This document shows, piece after piece, positions 1 to 11,015 of a DNA stretch of 64,000 bases. The notes beneath the pieces are model-generated. The model was not told the DNA's origin. It worked only from the letters and a program-made list of their open reading frames with translations, and made no database searches. The stretch's first letter is position 1; each line of letters begins with the position of its first letter. This DNA is from Dastarcus helophoroides (lineage: Eukaryota; Arthropoda; Insecta; Coleoptera; Bothrideridae): positions 29,429,302 through 29,493,301 of the forward strand of contig CM053333.1 in assembly GCA_028583605.1 (NCBI GenBank). The letters run 5' to 3'. The position numbers and the translations under genes are program-made.

Positions 1-1518
1 CGTTGGTTAATAGGGTGGTTGTCTATAAAAAAATATGTCAATGATAGCCCACAGTCAGAATAGGTGCAGTGTATTTGCATTAATACTCGGGTGCCTCTTT
101 TCCGACCTATTTTAGACCTATCGGGCGCATGAAAAAAAGTGATAAATCGTCGGTAAACTGCACATGATTTAAAAAATTTCCATCCTATCACAGAGGGTCA
201 CAAAAAATAAAACGTCGGGAAATAACTCTCGAGTATTAACCACTTAACACTTGCACGACAACAGCGAATTTAATTCCTTATTTGCAGCGTTGATATCAAC
301 GTTTACAACTGGTTTACATCCATCTCGCGCTTTCACCTTTATTTATTTTTGCTTAACTTTCTTCTGCAATTCGTTGTTACCTAATTTTCATATAAAACAA
401 CAAATCACCCAACGACTTTTCCGCAACCATCGGTGCCACCAGGATCAATTAATATTTTTCGTATTGTCATTTAGACATAACCTATCAATGTTTTGTTTAT
501 TTGTTTCGCCCGAGTTCCAACTGCGCAATCGTAGATTCTTCTTCTTTCTATTTATCTAGGCCTTGGCGCTTTGGAGTCAGTGACAGCTCAAAAACTGGTT
601 TAAATTATGATTTTGAAATATTTCTTTTCAGCGTAATTATACCTGAATTTTTTTTAATCACCTATTCGTATTATACTAATTTTCTCTATCTTCCCTTAAA
701 ATTAATGCCATTATGAGTGGATCACCCTGTATAAGTGGCGACTGCCACACATTTATTGCGATAAGATTCGATGCCTAACCGGCACGTTTTTCGCTCAATA
801 TATTGATACCTTCCATCAAGTGCTTTTCTTCGTTTAATTTCATCGCAACTTCAAAAATTGCAAAGATCAATTAAGCTCCTAATTGCTATATTGATGACTC
901 CGACGTGATTTATCTTTTCGGTAAACTCAACATTTTTATTTTAAAAAAATTTGACTTTAACTTCGAAGCTTCTGGATTTTGTTTGATAAAGGTCTTTTCT
1001 TTTTTCATCCTTTTAATTTTTCGTCCAAATTTCCGCTTTTCCTGAAGGTTTTTAGATTCACCTTTTTCCTTTCTAAAATAAATTTAAAGTTTCGACAAAA
1101 ATCAAAATTACAAATTAAAATGGAACCTTCTGTTGGACTTTGTTATTTCATCTTTAATATCTAATATTCCTAATTTCGTCTTTTATCTAAAATTTGATGG
1201 TGCTCTGAAAAGTTCAAAAATCACTTATTTTGAAAAAAATATTGGGTAATTCTATTTTTTTTTGAAAATATCGAGATAAATTAAATTTGAAAGATTTAAA
1301 TATCGAGACTGAAGTGGAACTTTCGAGTTTCGAATTATAGTACAAGTTTCGAAGTTAGGATTGGAAATTTTACGCAATAGTAAAAAATGAGCACTAAATA
1401 GAAGACCAAGACTTTTATTGATTTAACAACTCAACTTTTTTTTATTTTGCAATATTGCTCATCCGATAAATTTTATATTCTCTAACACTAAAAAAAGGAG
1501 GTGCCTGCTGAATCGACT

Positions 1519-1562
<44 letters not shown>

Positions 1563-3026
1563 AAAATTATGCAACTAAGGTCTGAGGCTGATAAAACAGT
1601 CTTTAAAGAAAAGAAAGCAAAACAACAGAAGGGTTCAGGAACGAAAAGTGTTACTAGTGGACATACCTAAAGCAGAATTTAGAAGCAGCAACGATGAAAA
1701 TGCAAGCAGAAGATTTTTACAGATCCAGACAAGGGAAGAGAAATCACTTTTTTTGACTAAAAATAATTTTAGACAATTTCTTGGTATCGTGCAGTTAATT
1801 TATATAAGTTCGAGAATTCTTGCTTAGAAACGGCCAAATTGTATATTTCGTTTTATTCTTGGCATCCCACAACTCCAACAATGGACAAGATTTTGATTTA
1901 TGGTGCAACAGTTTTGGATAAAGCGTTATTGCCAATTTCGCTATAATTTCGCAGGAAAATTTTTGGGAAAAGAGTACAGCTTGGATGTCCTACTGCTGTT
2001 CTAGTGCTGTTCTTTGATCCTCTTAGACCGAAACCGAAGATGAAATCGCTTGTTTTTTTTCTAAGGAAACAGTAGAAATTCTGTTGTCTCCTGAACCTGC
2101 TGCTGACAAACATGATGACTCAAACTCAGAAAAAATCTCAAACCGAAGAGACGAAAGACTCCGAATACGCACCCTGGAAATAACAATAAGATTAACAAAC
2201 GAAAATAAATATCTGAGTTTCGTTTTTCTTGAAGCCATCCTTACATTTCGGCATTTAAAGCTGCATTATTTTGATTTTTTGATGCCAAATAATTACTTAC
2301 TAAATGACTTGCTGTAACTAAATTATGTTGGATTATTTATTAATTTTTATTATTATTTTTTTTAGAGTTGCATATTTTTTTACAGTTATATTTTTATAGA
2401 GGTGTGCAGGACTACCATGAAAAAAAAGGAGGCGAGTTAAAAACCAAGATTTTCTTCATTAAAATTTAACATACTATATTTTAAAGCAATGATATTTTGA
2501 AAATGAATTAAATATAGTATAAATATTTAGTTTAAAAGTATTTCCAATAGACCTATTTTTTTAAAGCACATTGTTTTCTCCCGAAATCAGACATTTATGC
2601 TGAAACAAATATGTAGTTATATCAGAATAATAACTTTTTAGGTGACTGTTTCCTTTCAAAACATCAATTAAGATTTAATTTCAAACAACCAAGATGTAAG
2701 GGTTCGTCCATGAAAAATGAAACAGTGTTTATATATTTGGGCTCGAAATAAAATTAAACCATTATTTATAAGTCATTAAACTTACACAAGTTATTTCAAT
2801 ACATAGTATGTTTCTGTGTTTATTAAAAAAACCCAAAAATGATTTTGACCGGCTAACATATATCCCTAGATGCATCGTCTCAATAAAACCAATATAATAT
2901 TTTTTACAATTAAAATTAAGCTTTTGTCAGACCACAACATTTTTTCACACACTTTTTACATCATTTATTTTTTAGAATTCTTATTTTATTTTTCACCAGT
3001 CCGCTTGATTAAAAAACTTAAAAACA
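1..3026. other. AT-rich spacer without recognisable genes
   Basis: I see no coding region I can support. The short open frames between 250 and 720, near 980-1160, and at 1900-2320 on both strands have no recognisable motif and look like chance frames in AT-rich DNA. The interval holds a (TA)n tract at 1520-1561 and a block of degenerate AAATTTCGA-like low-complexity sequence at about 930-1380. Confidence 0.6.
1520..1561. repeat. (TA)n microsatellite
   Basis: About 21 uninterrupted TA units. The bases just before it (atcgactt at 1511-1518) resemble the outer end of the Penelope-like element at 47117, which also abuts a TA tract. A tiny relic of that family is possible but not proven. Confidence 0.95.
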
Positions 3027-3028
3027 TA

Positions 3029-4307
3029 CCAGATGTTGGAATTAGTTTTAAAGGTTTTTTTTTTCGAAATTTGAGGCTTTATTGAGCAAAAATTATTACC
3101 AATCGATTATTCAAAATATTGTTCGTCGCTAGCCACTACTTTTTCCCATCTTTTTGTCAATTTTTGGATACCAGCTCGGAAGAACAGTTCGTCTTTTGAT
3201 GCGATCCATGTATCGATCCATTTTTTCGTTTCCTCGTAAGAGGTTAAGTGCTGGTCAGCCAAACCATGTGCCATCGATCGGAACAAGTAGTAATCGGACG
3301 AGGCAATATCTGGGGAATACGGCGGGTGCGGTAGAACAACCCATTTCAACGTTTCCAAGTACTTTTTGACGGGTTTTGCGACATGAGGAGGAGCGTTGTC
3401 ATGTTGCAAAATGACTTTGTCGTGCCGCTGCTCGAATTGCGGCCGTTTTTCCTTCAATGCCCCGCTCAAACGCATTAATTGTGTTCGGTAGAGGTTCCCG
3501 GTGATGGTTTCGTTCGGCTCATAATAAATGACGCCCAGCTGATCCCACCAAATACAGAGCCTGAGCTTGCATCCATGGATATTCGGTCTTGGCGTTGATG
3601 ACGATGTGTGGCCGGGGTATCCATACGATTTTTTACGTTTGGAGTTTTCATAATGGATCCACTTTTCACCGCCAGTGACGATGCGATGCAAAGAACCTTT
3701 CCTTTTTTGACGCGCGAGCAGCTGTTCGCACGTCATAAGCCGCCTCTCCACGTCTCTCGGCTTCAGCTTGTATGGCACCCAATTTCGTTGCTTCTAAATC
3801 ATACCCATGGCTTTGAGACGTTTGCCGACTGTTGACATGTCAACTCCCAATGATACGGACTATTCTTGGAGCGTTTGGCACGGATCTTCGTCGAGTACCG
3901 CCTCCAATTCTTCGTCTTCAAACTTTTTCGGCTGACCGGGAGGTTCCTTGTCATCGGTGTCAAAATCACCACTTTTGAAGCATCAAAACCAGTACTCACA
4001 TGTCGAAATCGATGGAGTATAACCCCCGTAAGCTTCCTCGAGCAGCAAACGACTCGCAGTAGCAGTTTTCTTCAAATGGAATCAGAACAATAAATCTTCC
4101 CGCAAATTGCGTTTATTCGGCACGAAAGTCGACATATTGAATGGTTTTGGAATGTATGTTGTTTACATTTGCGCAAGATGACACATACTGACAATCCAAG
4201 CTATAATATAGTGTTTTGGCGCGAATATAATTTTGGAGTGCCCACATGCAACATACGTTTACAACAAGATCTCATAGAAAACCTTTAAAATTAATTCCAA
4301 CTCCTAA
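3029..4307 (-). mobile_element. mariner element, full length, inactive
   Basis: A 1,279-bp Tc1/mariner element. Both ends carry a matching inverted repeat: 3034-3057 against 4278-4301, sharing the core GTTGGAATTARTTTTAAAGG. Each end is bordered by a TA dinucleotide (3027-3028 and 4308-4309), the target duplication expected for this superfamily. The length matches usual mariners. The transposase is read on the minus strand and is broken. The element stands alone in AT-rich spacer. Confidence 0.92.
3107..4135 (-). pseudogene. mariner transposase pseudogene (DD34D)
   Basis: The transposase would cut and paste the element at TA sites. The 223-residue frame ending at 3107 covers the catalytic domain. 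The second aspartate lies in LQHDNAPPH and the third in SPDIASSDYYLF, exactly 34 residues apart, which defines mariner proper. The first catalytic position, normally TGDEKW, reads TGGEKW at residue 37, so the metal-binding aspartate is lost. The N-terminal helix-turn-helix half lies at about 3780-4135 in other frames: a start at 4135 is followed by a stop after some 17 codons, and a further frameshift separates it from the catalytic half. The copy is therefore dead by at least three independent lesions. Family identity is sure; subfamily is not assigned. Confidence 0.9.
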
Positions 4308-4309
4308 TA

Positions 4310-7300
4310 TAATAAAGGGAGTTATTTTTATATTAGTTTAAAGTGTAGGGATATATAAATAATTTTACGGCGTAAAACGTAAAAATTTCTTGTCTATTAG
4401 CTTAGTGATATTTTTTCTCGCCAGCCTACCTTATCTCTGCACCTGCTAACGGGGCAAGCGTATAAACCTATAACATCGTAAACAAATTTGATTGAGAGTT
4501 TGTTGCGAATCGGTAGCGCCTTGTTAGGGATAATTTATAAGTTGGTTTCCCAAAACCGTGGTTACCTGGTTAAAATTAATCACATTATGACTGACCCTGT
4601 GTAGAAAAAAATTAGGTACAGGCTGCTCCAAGCAACAGAACAATTAAGTAACAGACAGCATGTTTTTTTACCTCTCTAGCAAATGTTATTTTATTCTTGT
4701 TCAACCATTTTTGTACCAAGAACGCACATCAGACATGGAACCCTGCACGTGTAACTAATGATTTTAAATCTGTCTGATTTCGATTGAGTAGTGTGCGGAC
4801 TTTATTTCTCTATACGGGCAAGTTCAACAAATTGTTGTATGTACAACTGGTTTGAAACTCGTGTTGCCAACCACCGTGTACTGAGAGGCTTAAGCATTTA
4901 CTTAATTAGGTACATTGGAATAATGGTACGACGTTTAACAAAGCATTGAAGTAATATCGAAATTACAACGATAAGTTACTGAAACTGCTGTTGTTTAATC
5001 GTAATAACCTGCCTTATCGCCATCAATCACTATAACTAGGAAATTAATGAAACTTTATAAATTATTTTAAATAACATCCATTATTTCAGGCACTCAACGC
5101 TGTTTTTGATAAATTGGCCTAACTGATCATGCTAGTTAATTGGGTAATGTAAGTGATAGTCGGATCAAAATACCCAGAAGGTTTTATTTCGTTTTAAAAC
5201 ATATTTAGCAACGAAAAGCAAATTTGTGTGCCGACTTGTTGGTAGAAATAATTTTTAAGTGTAAAAACTTTAATTAAATCGAAACACCAATCAAGCAGTC
5301 AAATAAGTTAAACGGTTATTTAATTAAAGGTCTACTAAAATTTGTTATACCGCGAGATTTCTAATTAAAATTCATGAAACATCGAAATTAAGCAAAGGCA
5401 ATAAATTTAATGAAAACATTATCAAAATAAACAAATTGATGGGAAAATATGAAATATGTAATATCAAACGTATTCATATTTATTAAAGTGTTTATATTAA
5501 AATTTGAAAAATTCTAATTATTTCCACCTTTTTTTACTCAGTGAAAGACATCCATGCATTAGGCTTATTGAGTATTCTCAACATCAAACCTCCGATTTTT
5601 TCCCATATATAGTACGTCTTTTATTGCATTTATTTGACACTCGTAGAATACATGGGCAGAAACCTAAACTTACTAACTCGATATGTCCCCATCCAAATCA
5701 AAAAACTACGACTGAATACTAATACTACAGGAAGAGACAAAGTATTTGTAATGTTACTGTTGCGGGGGTAGTTTTAATTTTTACAACTCTTTGTTCCAAT
5801 GTTATTTCTGTAAGTTTTGCTTTGACATTAATTTAAACCTTCATAAAGCTTACTTAATTGAGCATTAACATTAAATTCCGTCCAATCGACGGTTAAACAA
5901 GAAACTTTTTTTGAACAGCATCAGCTGGAGCCACGATTTAATTAAAAATCTTCCTTAAATATGCCGTATTGAAACTGGTAACAATTGTTTCAAAGATTTT
6001 GCAGCCGAAAGCGATCCGCGGTTCTTGTATATCCTAAGTTCAGTTTTACTCATAACTAACCCAGAGGTCATTAAGCTCTTTTTAACTTCAATACAAGCGT
6101 TGATTTGTTGCCTAATAAGGAGGTTTTCTAACTTTACTCCAGCTAATCACTTTCCTTTATATCTAATGAATCCGCTATCTGTTTTCAAAGAAGCCAGACT
6201 TATTTTGGTTTCGGTTTCTCTTATTTTGTTGTAGTAAAGAGATTTCTTCTAAAAATGAATGTGATCACCTACCATAAAAAAATAGAAACAGTCTTTAAAA
6301 AGGACTTGAAACATTTAAGTTTGCTTGCTTAATAAGCACTTCTCTTAGCGAGTAATTCACATAACGAGCAAAACAGATTGTACAAAACAATTCGATTAGC
6401 GAATGATGTGATGGATAGCGAGTTATGAGACATGGGAAGTACCGGATGCTGTGCATTCTGCATTAGTCCGTGGAAATATTTGCGAGAGAATAGTATAGAA
6501 TATATTCAAGTTCTCCCAACGAAGACTTTAGCTTCTCTCTAATTAGAAAACCGAGAAATATTTTAGAATTTTTCGAGAGCCGTCGATTTATGTTCTTGGG
6601 GGGGCCGTTTTTAAGGGTTAAGCCAACTTGATATGTTCATCTTCCTAGCCCCTATCAAACCCCACTTTAAAATTTCAAATAGCACTACTTCACTTGCAAT
6701 ACATTATTTTAAAGCCGTTTCCACTGCAAATACAACGGTGCATCATTTTTGAAAATTGATTGAAAATTAAAAACGAAAAGTTGACAAACCGACATTCATA
6801 CAGTGTCTTACACTCAAAGTCGGACACCCAGAACTTACGAAATAATTTGGCGAATAATGAAACATACAACACTTATTATTGACGAAAGATCATCAAAATA
6901 TAGCTTTTTTGATAACTATATCTAAGTTAGTATAAAGTTATCACTTTAGGTATTGTGAAAACCTAACCAAAGCTAATCTCGTAATGATGTTAGCTCACCC
7001 TTGAAAGTCGGACAGGCATAAACGGCAATGAATGTTAGTTTTAATAATTGCGGCTAATAATTTGTCCGACTTTACTCTTTGTCTGTAGACGTCGAGGCAT
7101 AAAGAAGACCAATTTGATAAATAACGGACACCCTAATGTAACACTATGAGATGGCAAGAGGTTCACCTATTTTTCGGCCTTATAAAATCGATTTCATAAA
7201 AAATATTATATGCTCATTAAATGGACCGCGGGAGCCTATAAATTGAACCTATTTGTTCATACACTGGGTGGCTTATTTTGGAGTACCACAAAGTATTAAT

Positions 7301-7396
7301 ATTTAAAAAAAAATGAAAACACGTATTTTTTTCCACGGTAAAGCATGTTTGCTTAAGTTGTTAAAATTTTACATTTTTTTTACATAAAACTGGCTA
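4310..7396. other. AT-rich spacer, nothing recognised
   Basis: No frame here has a motif I recognise. The open frames at 5504-5722, 6025-6234 and 6690-6872 look like chance. A run of eight Gs lies near 6598-6605. Confidence 0.5.
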
Positions 7397-7781
7397 GTGT
7401 GCTCTAAAGAAACTGAAACATGTGACATCTTTATTCCAAATTGTCTGAAAATAGTTGTACTATACAAGCCCTTATGCAATAATGCTGTATGCATAGGAGA
7501 AACATCACGTAATTTTCATATTAGGTACAGCGAACATCTTGCTGCCTTCATAAATCATCACCCAGAGTATTGCAAAGCATCTATTAGAAACACAACATAA
7601 ACTTACATGCGCGAACACAGTAGAAGTATTACATATTTGTAATAACACTAAAAAACTTAATTTCTTGGAAGCCATAGAAATTCACAAATATGTACAATCT
7701 AGTCAGTTTACACTTATGAACGAGCAGCTTGATTTTCTGAACACACCCTTAATTAAAGCTTTGGACGAGAATTTCGATTAG
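7397..7781 (+). pseudogene. Penelope-like element C-terminal GIY-YIG relic
   Basis: The translation keeps the C-terminal endonuclease pattern of Penelope-like retroelements: VVLYKPLCNNAVCIGETSRN, where the usual motif is a tyrosine strand followed by VYIGETSR, then an arginine helix and a histidine (IRYSEHLAAF). After a frameshift near 7600 the same strand continues with LHICNNTKKLNFLEAIEIHK and a NEQLDFLNT tail, the usual PLE ending, with a stop near 7781. The reverse transcriptase half is missing, so this is a 5'-truncated fragment, as expected of target-primed copies. A decayed hammerhead-like motif follows at 7853. Confidence 0.7.
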
Positions 7782-7852
7782 ACGGAATATTCGTAGGAGT
7801 CTGTGATCGATGGAGCTTGTTAACATAACAACGGCTAAACAAATTGCTGGTT

Positions 7853-7897
7853 TGACCACCGATGATGCAGTAATGCGGAACCTGGTCCGGTGTTAGC
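7853..7897 (+). ncRNA. degenerate hammerhead-ribozyme-like motif
   Basis: It lies 70 bp after the PLE relic and on the same strand. A GATGATG core is followed by a GCA/TGC hairpin with a GTAA loop, then GGAACC and TGGTC, and the outer ACCG and CGGT can pair. Against the hammerhead consensus CUGANGA ... GAAA ... UH, the first core bases and one A of GAAA are missing, so it would not cleave. It is read as a relic because PLEs are known to carry such ribozymes. Confidence 0.35.
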
Positions 7898-7899
7898 AA

Positions 7900-9429
7900 A
7901 TATTTATCGAAAACCTTGTGGAATTTTTAAATTTTTTTGCCTTTTTATCGTTAATAAAGTTTAATAGTTATGAATATTAAAGAATTCCACGAAGTAAGGG
8001 TTGGAAATGTCAGTCAAATTATATATAATTTTTAAAAATTAATAAAACAAAAACCATGAGTCATTTTTTTTAAATTAATCTTTATGTATTTGCTATAAAT
8101 TAATATCCAACATCTTCTAGATATCGTTCTAATAATCAACCAACCTTAAGTTACAGTTTCAACCTTATATTTCCTAGTTTAATGTCTAAATTGCAAGCGT
8201 TTTCTTGAAATTACCACTTACAAATTCCCTATCTAAAGCTTTTTTGATAGTTTTTGTATAATTTTGACCTCAAAATAAAATTTTCAATTATATGCCTAAA
8301 TTTAAAAAATTTTTGGTTTGTAAATTTTGATTTTTTTTCTCGAAAATTTTATTTTAAATCTACAATTATTAATTATATTAATTTCGTAGTTTAAATAAAG
8401 GAAAATAAGTATTGTAAATATTTCAAAGTTGCTTTTTCATTAACATTCTAAATTCCAAATTGAAACCAATTTTTTCTCGTAATTTCAGCTTTAACCTCAA
8501 ACCTATTGCGACAAAATTTTGATTAATACAATCACGTATAATTTCAAAATATTGACTTTTCCAAATGATTCAATAATAAACTTTTGGCTTCTCTATTGAA
8601 ATTTTAGGGTCAATAACTTATAACGTTAAAATTTCAGTTAAAACTTGACTTTTTTTATAAATTTCGAGTTTTCTTAAAAGTTCGATTTCGTTCAATCAAC
8701 GTGTTTAAAATTAATCTCGAATTATTAATTTAAAAATGTTTTAGAATAATCTAAAACAAGTAGAAATTTTGAGATGAGATTACAGTTGATATTTCGAAGT
8801 TAAGTCGAAATTTGAGATAAAAAAATTTCGAAATTGGGGTCACACTTCTGAGATTGCAAACGAAATTTCGAATAAAAATTTAAGAACCGCACAACTGCAG
8901 ACTACAACTACTACCCATCAAAAGAGGCGTAACTGTTATTTTTTATAAACATCGAATTAGTATAAACTAGGGATTGCAGCAATGGGCCAGCATTGGTACT
9001 CTTCTAATTAGCGGCACAGCGGTACTGGCTCAGCGCTGACAACTTGCGCAGGCTCAGTGCACATAAAATACTCATTTGTACCGATTTAGCGGAGTTTTTC
9101 AATGAGGTTTTTAGTGCCGACTAAATACCTGCCTGAGCAATCTGTAAGAAGATACATAGCATTAAAATAGTAGCACTGGCGGCCAGTACTGTTACAGCGA
9201 AGGGTCCTGAAAAAGCACCGTCCAGTCTGCAATTTCAATACTTAAATAACAATGGTATTAACTTTATTTATATTTGCAGTTGTTAAATTCAAGACACAAA
9301 TAACATAAACGATTTTTCGTCCCCAAATACATAATTACCATAGTAACAGGTTTTGTGTGAATACAGCATTTCAGCAGTGGCATTTGAGGTTTTATGGGGT
9401 ATTTAAAGGGCTTATTTTGTCTGTCCAAC
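7900..9429. other. AT-rich spacer with low-complexity block
   Basis: No gene seen. From about 8280 to 8890 the sequence is dominated by degenerate AAATTTCGA/TTTCGAAAT words. From 8965 to 9240 it is less AT-rich, with words such as AGCATTGG that reappear inverted near 9780. The 8970-9800 interval could be one decayed inverted-repeat element, but the evidence is weak. Confidence 0.5.
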
Positions 9430-9780
9430 AATGAACCATTACAGATTTGTCAGTAATGTCAATGCTGCATTCAACCAGCAATGAACCATTTTAGGTTTGC
9501 CGGCTTCTCACGTTTCTGGCCATTCGGAATTCAACCAATAACGAACCACTACAGGTTCGCCATATTTTGCCTGTACTAGCAACTCTCCTGCATTCATCTC
9601 TTAATGAATGATTACAAGTTTGCCACCTTTTTTCGGTACTGGAACTTCTGAATTTAACCAGCAATTTACCATAACAGGTTCGCCAGCTTTTGCTGGTATT
9701 TGCAATCCCGTGTTCAATCAATAATGGACCATTACATGTTTGCCGTACCTGCTGGCAATTGTGCATTCATCCCATACTGG
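9430..9780. repeat. degenerate ~60-bp minisatellite, six units
   Basis: The word aatgaaccattacag, followed by a gtttgcc-like word, recurs with mutations at 9430, 9480, 9540, 9603, 9663 and 9723. The period is close to 60 bp, with one short first unit. Because 60 is a multiple of three, the minus strand holds a 91-residue open frame at 9491-9766 with internally repeated RTC.G.LL residues. I take that frame to be a by-product of the repeat and not a gene. Confidence 0.75.
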
Positions 9781-9844
9781 CCAATGCTCGGCCGTTGTAG
9801 AATGTTTGTTGGGTACAGTTTGATTTAGGGACATTTAAATTTTT

Positions 9845-11015
9845 TTTAAGTTTAATCCACTCACAAAGGGTAACCCCATTATGCTTTCAAAGCACTGCGA
9901 GTAGGATGCGGAAACAAGGATAGATGGCGATGAACCGCCTTCTTAAACAAGGATACATTGTAATTTGTGGGGAAAATTTCTTTCGGTAATAAGTTACATA
10001 ACTTGGAAGTTCTATAGAAAAAAGAGTCTCCGTAGACAGAAGTCCTCACGGTGTCAAGCTGGACCGCACGGGAATTTGCTGTCTCCGACTGTCTAGTACG
10101 CCTCAAGAATCTTGTCCTTGGGGGATCAATCCTATTAGTTCCTGCGAGCATCTTCCATGATAGTCACCAACCATACGCCCGTGCTATAGTGTTTTGAGAA
10201 AATTGATCAGACTCTCGTCATCAATCGCTCTTCTTTGAATTGAATCCAAGAGAGCTAAAGTGTGTTTTGGGGATGAACTCTAAACATGAAAACAGTATTC
10301 TAGTGTTGGCCTAACTTGAGCTTTGTATAGCGTTAATAGCTGATGAGATGTGAAGTACTTTTTAGCTCTAAAAAGAAAGCCTAGCTTCTGAGAGGCGGAT
10401 TTGGTAATGGCGCGCACATGATCGTCCCAAAAAAAGTTAGTGCTCGCATTCACTCCTAGGATAGATAGATTAGATCCCATCGGAAGGATTTTACCGTCCA
10501 TTAGTATGTTTGTTGCATTTTCCCTTGATGTTTTCTTAGAGAAAACCGCAGCCTGTGTTTTTGAAACGTTGAAGACGACCAAATTGTTCTTACCTCATTC
10601 CAGAATAATTTCGATATCCCGATTAATCGTCTATATCTGCTGTTCCCTTAGTCGATCTGAAGCAGCGATAGTTAATGGTTTGTTGGAGAAAAAAGATGAC
10701 ACAAGGTTACTATCATCTGCGTAGTTGTATATAGGATTGGAAGTTAAAGCTAAGAGATCGTTTATGTGTTACAGAAATAGAGTAGGAGACAGAACAGACC
10801 CCTGAGGCACCCCTGCGTTAATCGCAAATGTCTCGGATGAGATGCCATCGACGACGACCTGAAGAGATCTGTCAGCGAGAAAATTTGATATCAAATGGCA
10901 GAGTCCAGAAGGAAGACCATAAGATGTTAAAATGAATTAATTAGATAGTAAAATGTCTCTCAATTGCAAAAAGGACATGCTATTAAGTAAAACAGTCTCA
11001 AGTTTTTTAAGAGCA
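9845..11015 (-). pseudogene. jockey-like LINE, 5'-truncated, RT part
   Basis: The minus strand encodes the C-terminal half of a non-LTR retrotransposon reverse transcriptase in broken frames. From 5' to 3' I see an N-terminal RT stretch near 10950-11015 (LKKLETVLLNSMSFL), an internal deletion near 10935, then LISNFLADRSLQVVVDG and AGVPQGSVLSPTLF, the catalytic box YADDSNLV at about 10710-10735, the LGV region and LYKAQVRPTLEYC (10280-10582), and the C-terminal tail VRTSVYGDSFFYRTSKL (9879-10151). It ends with a short A-run after AAACTT at about 9848, the 3' tail. The N-terminal endonuclease is absent. A shorter copy of the same family lies at 23734-24213 on the other strand. The jockey/CR1-type assignment is by motif memory only. 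Confidence 0.85.

Noticed and set aside
251..716. Two overlapping plus-strand open frames rich in F, L and S
   Set aside because: No motif, no splice or start context, and composition typical of AT-rich noncoding DNA.
1898..2317. Overlapping open frames on both strands
   Set aside because: They are antisense shadows of each other and match nothing I recognise.
3154..4093. Plus-strand frames opposite the mariner transposase
   Set aside because: Antisense shadows of the real coding strand, which carries the mariner motifs.
9491..9766. Minus-strand 91-residue frame with repeated cysteine motifs
   Set aside because: Produced by the 60-bp minisatellite; the repeat explains it without a protein.
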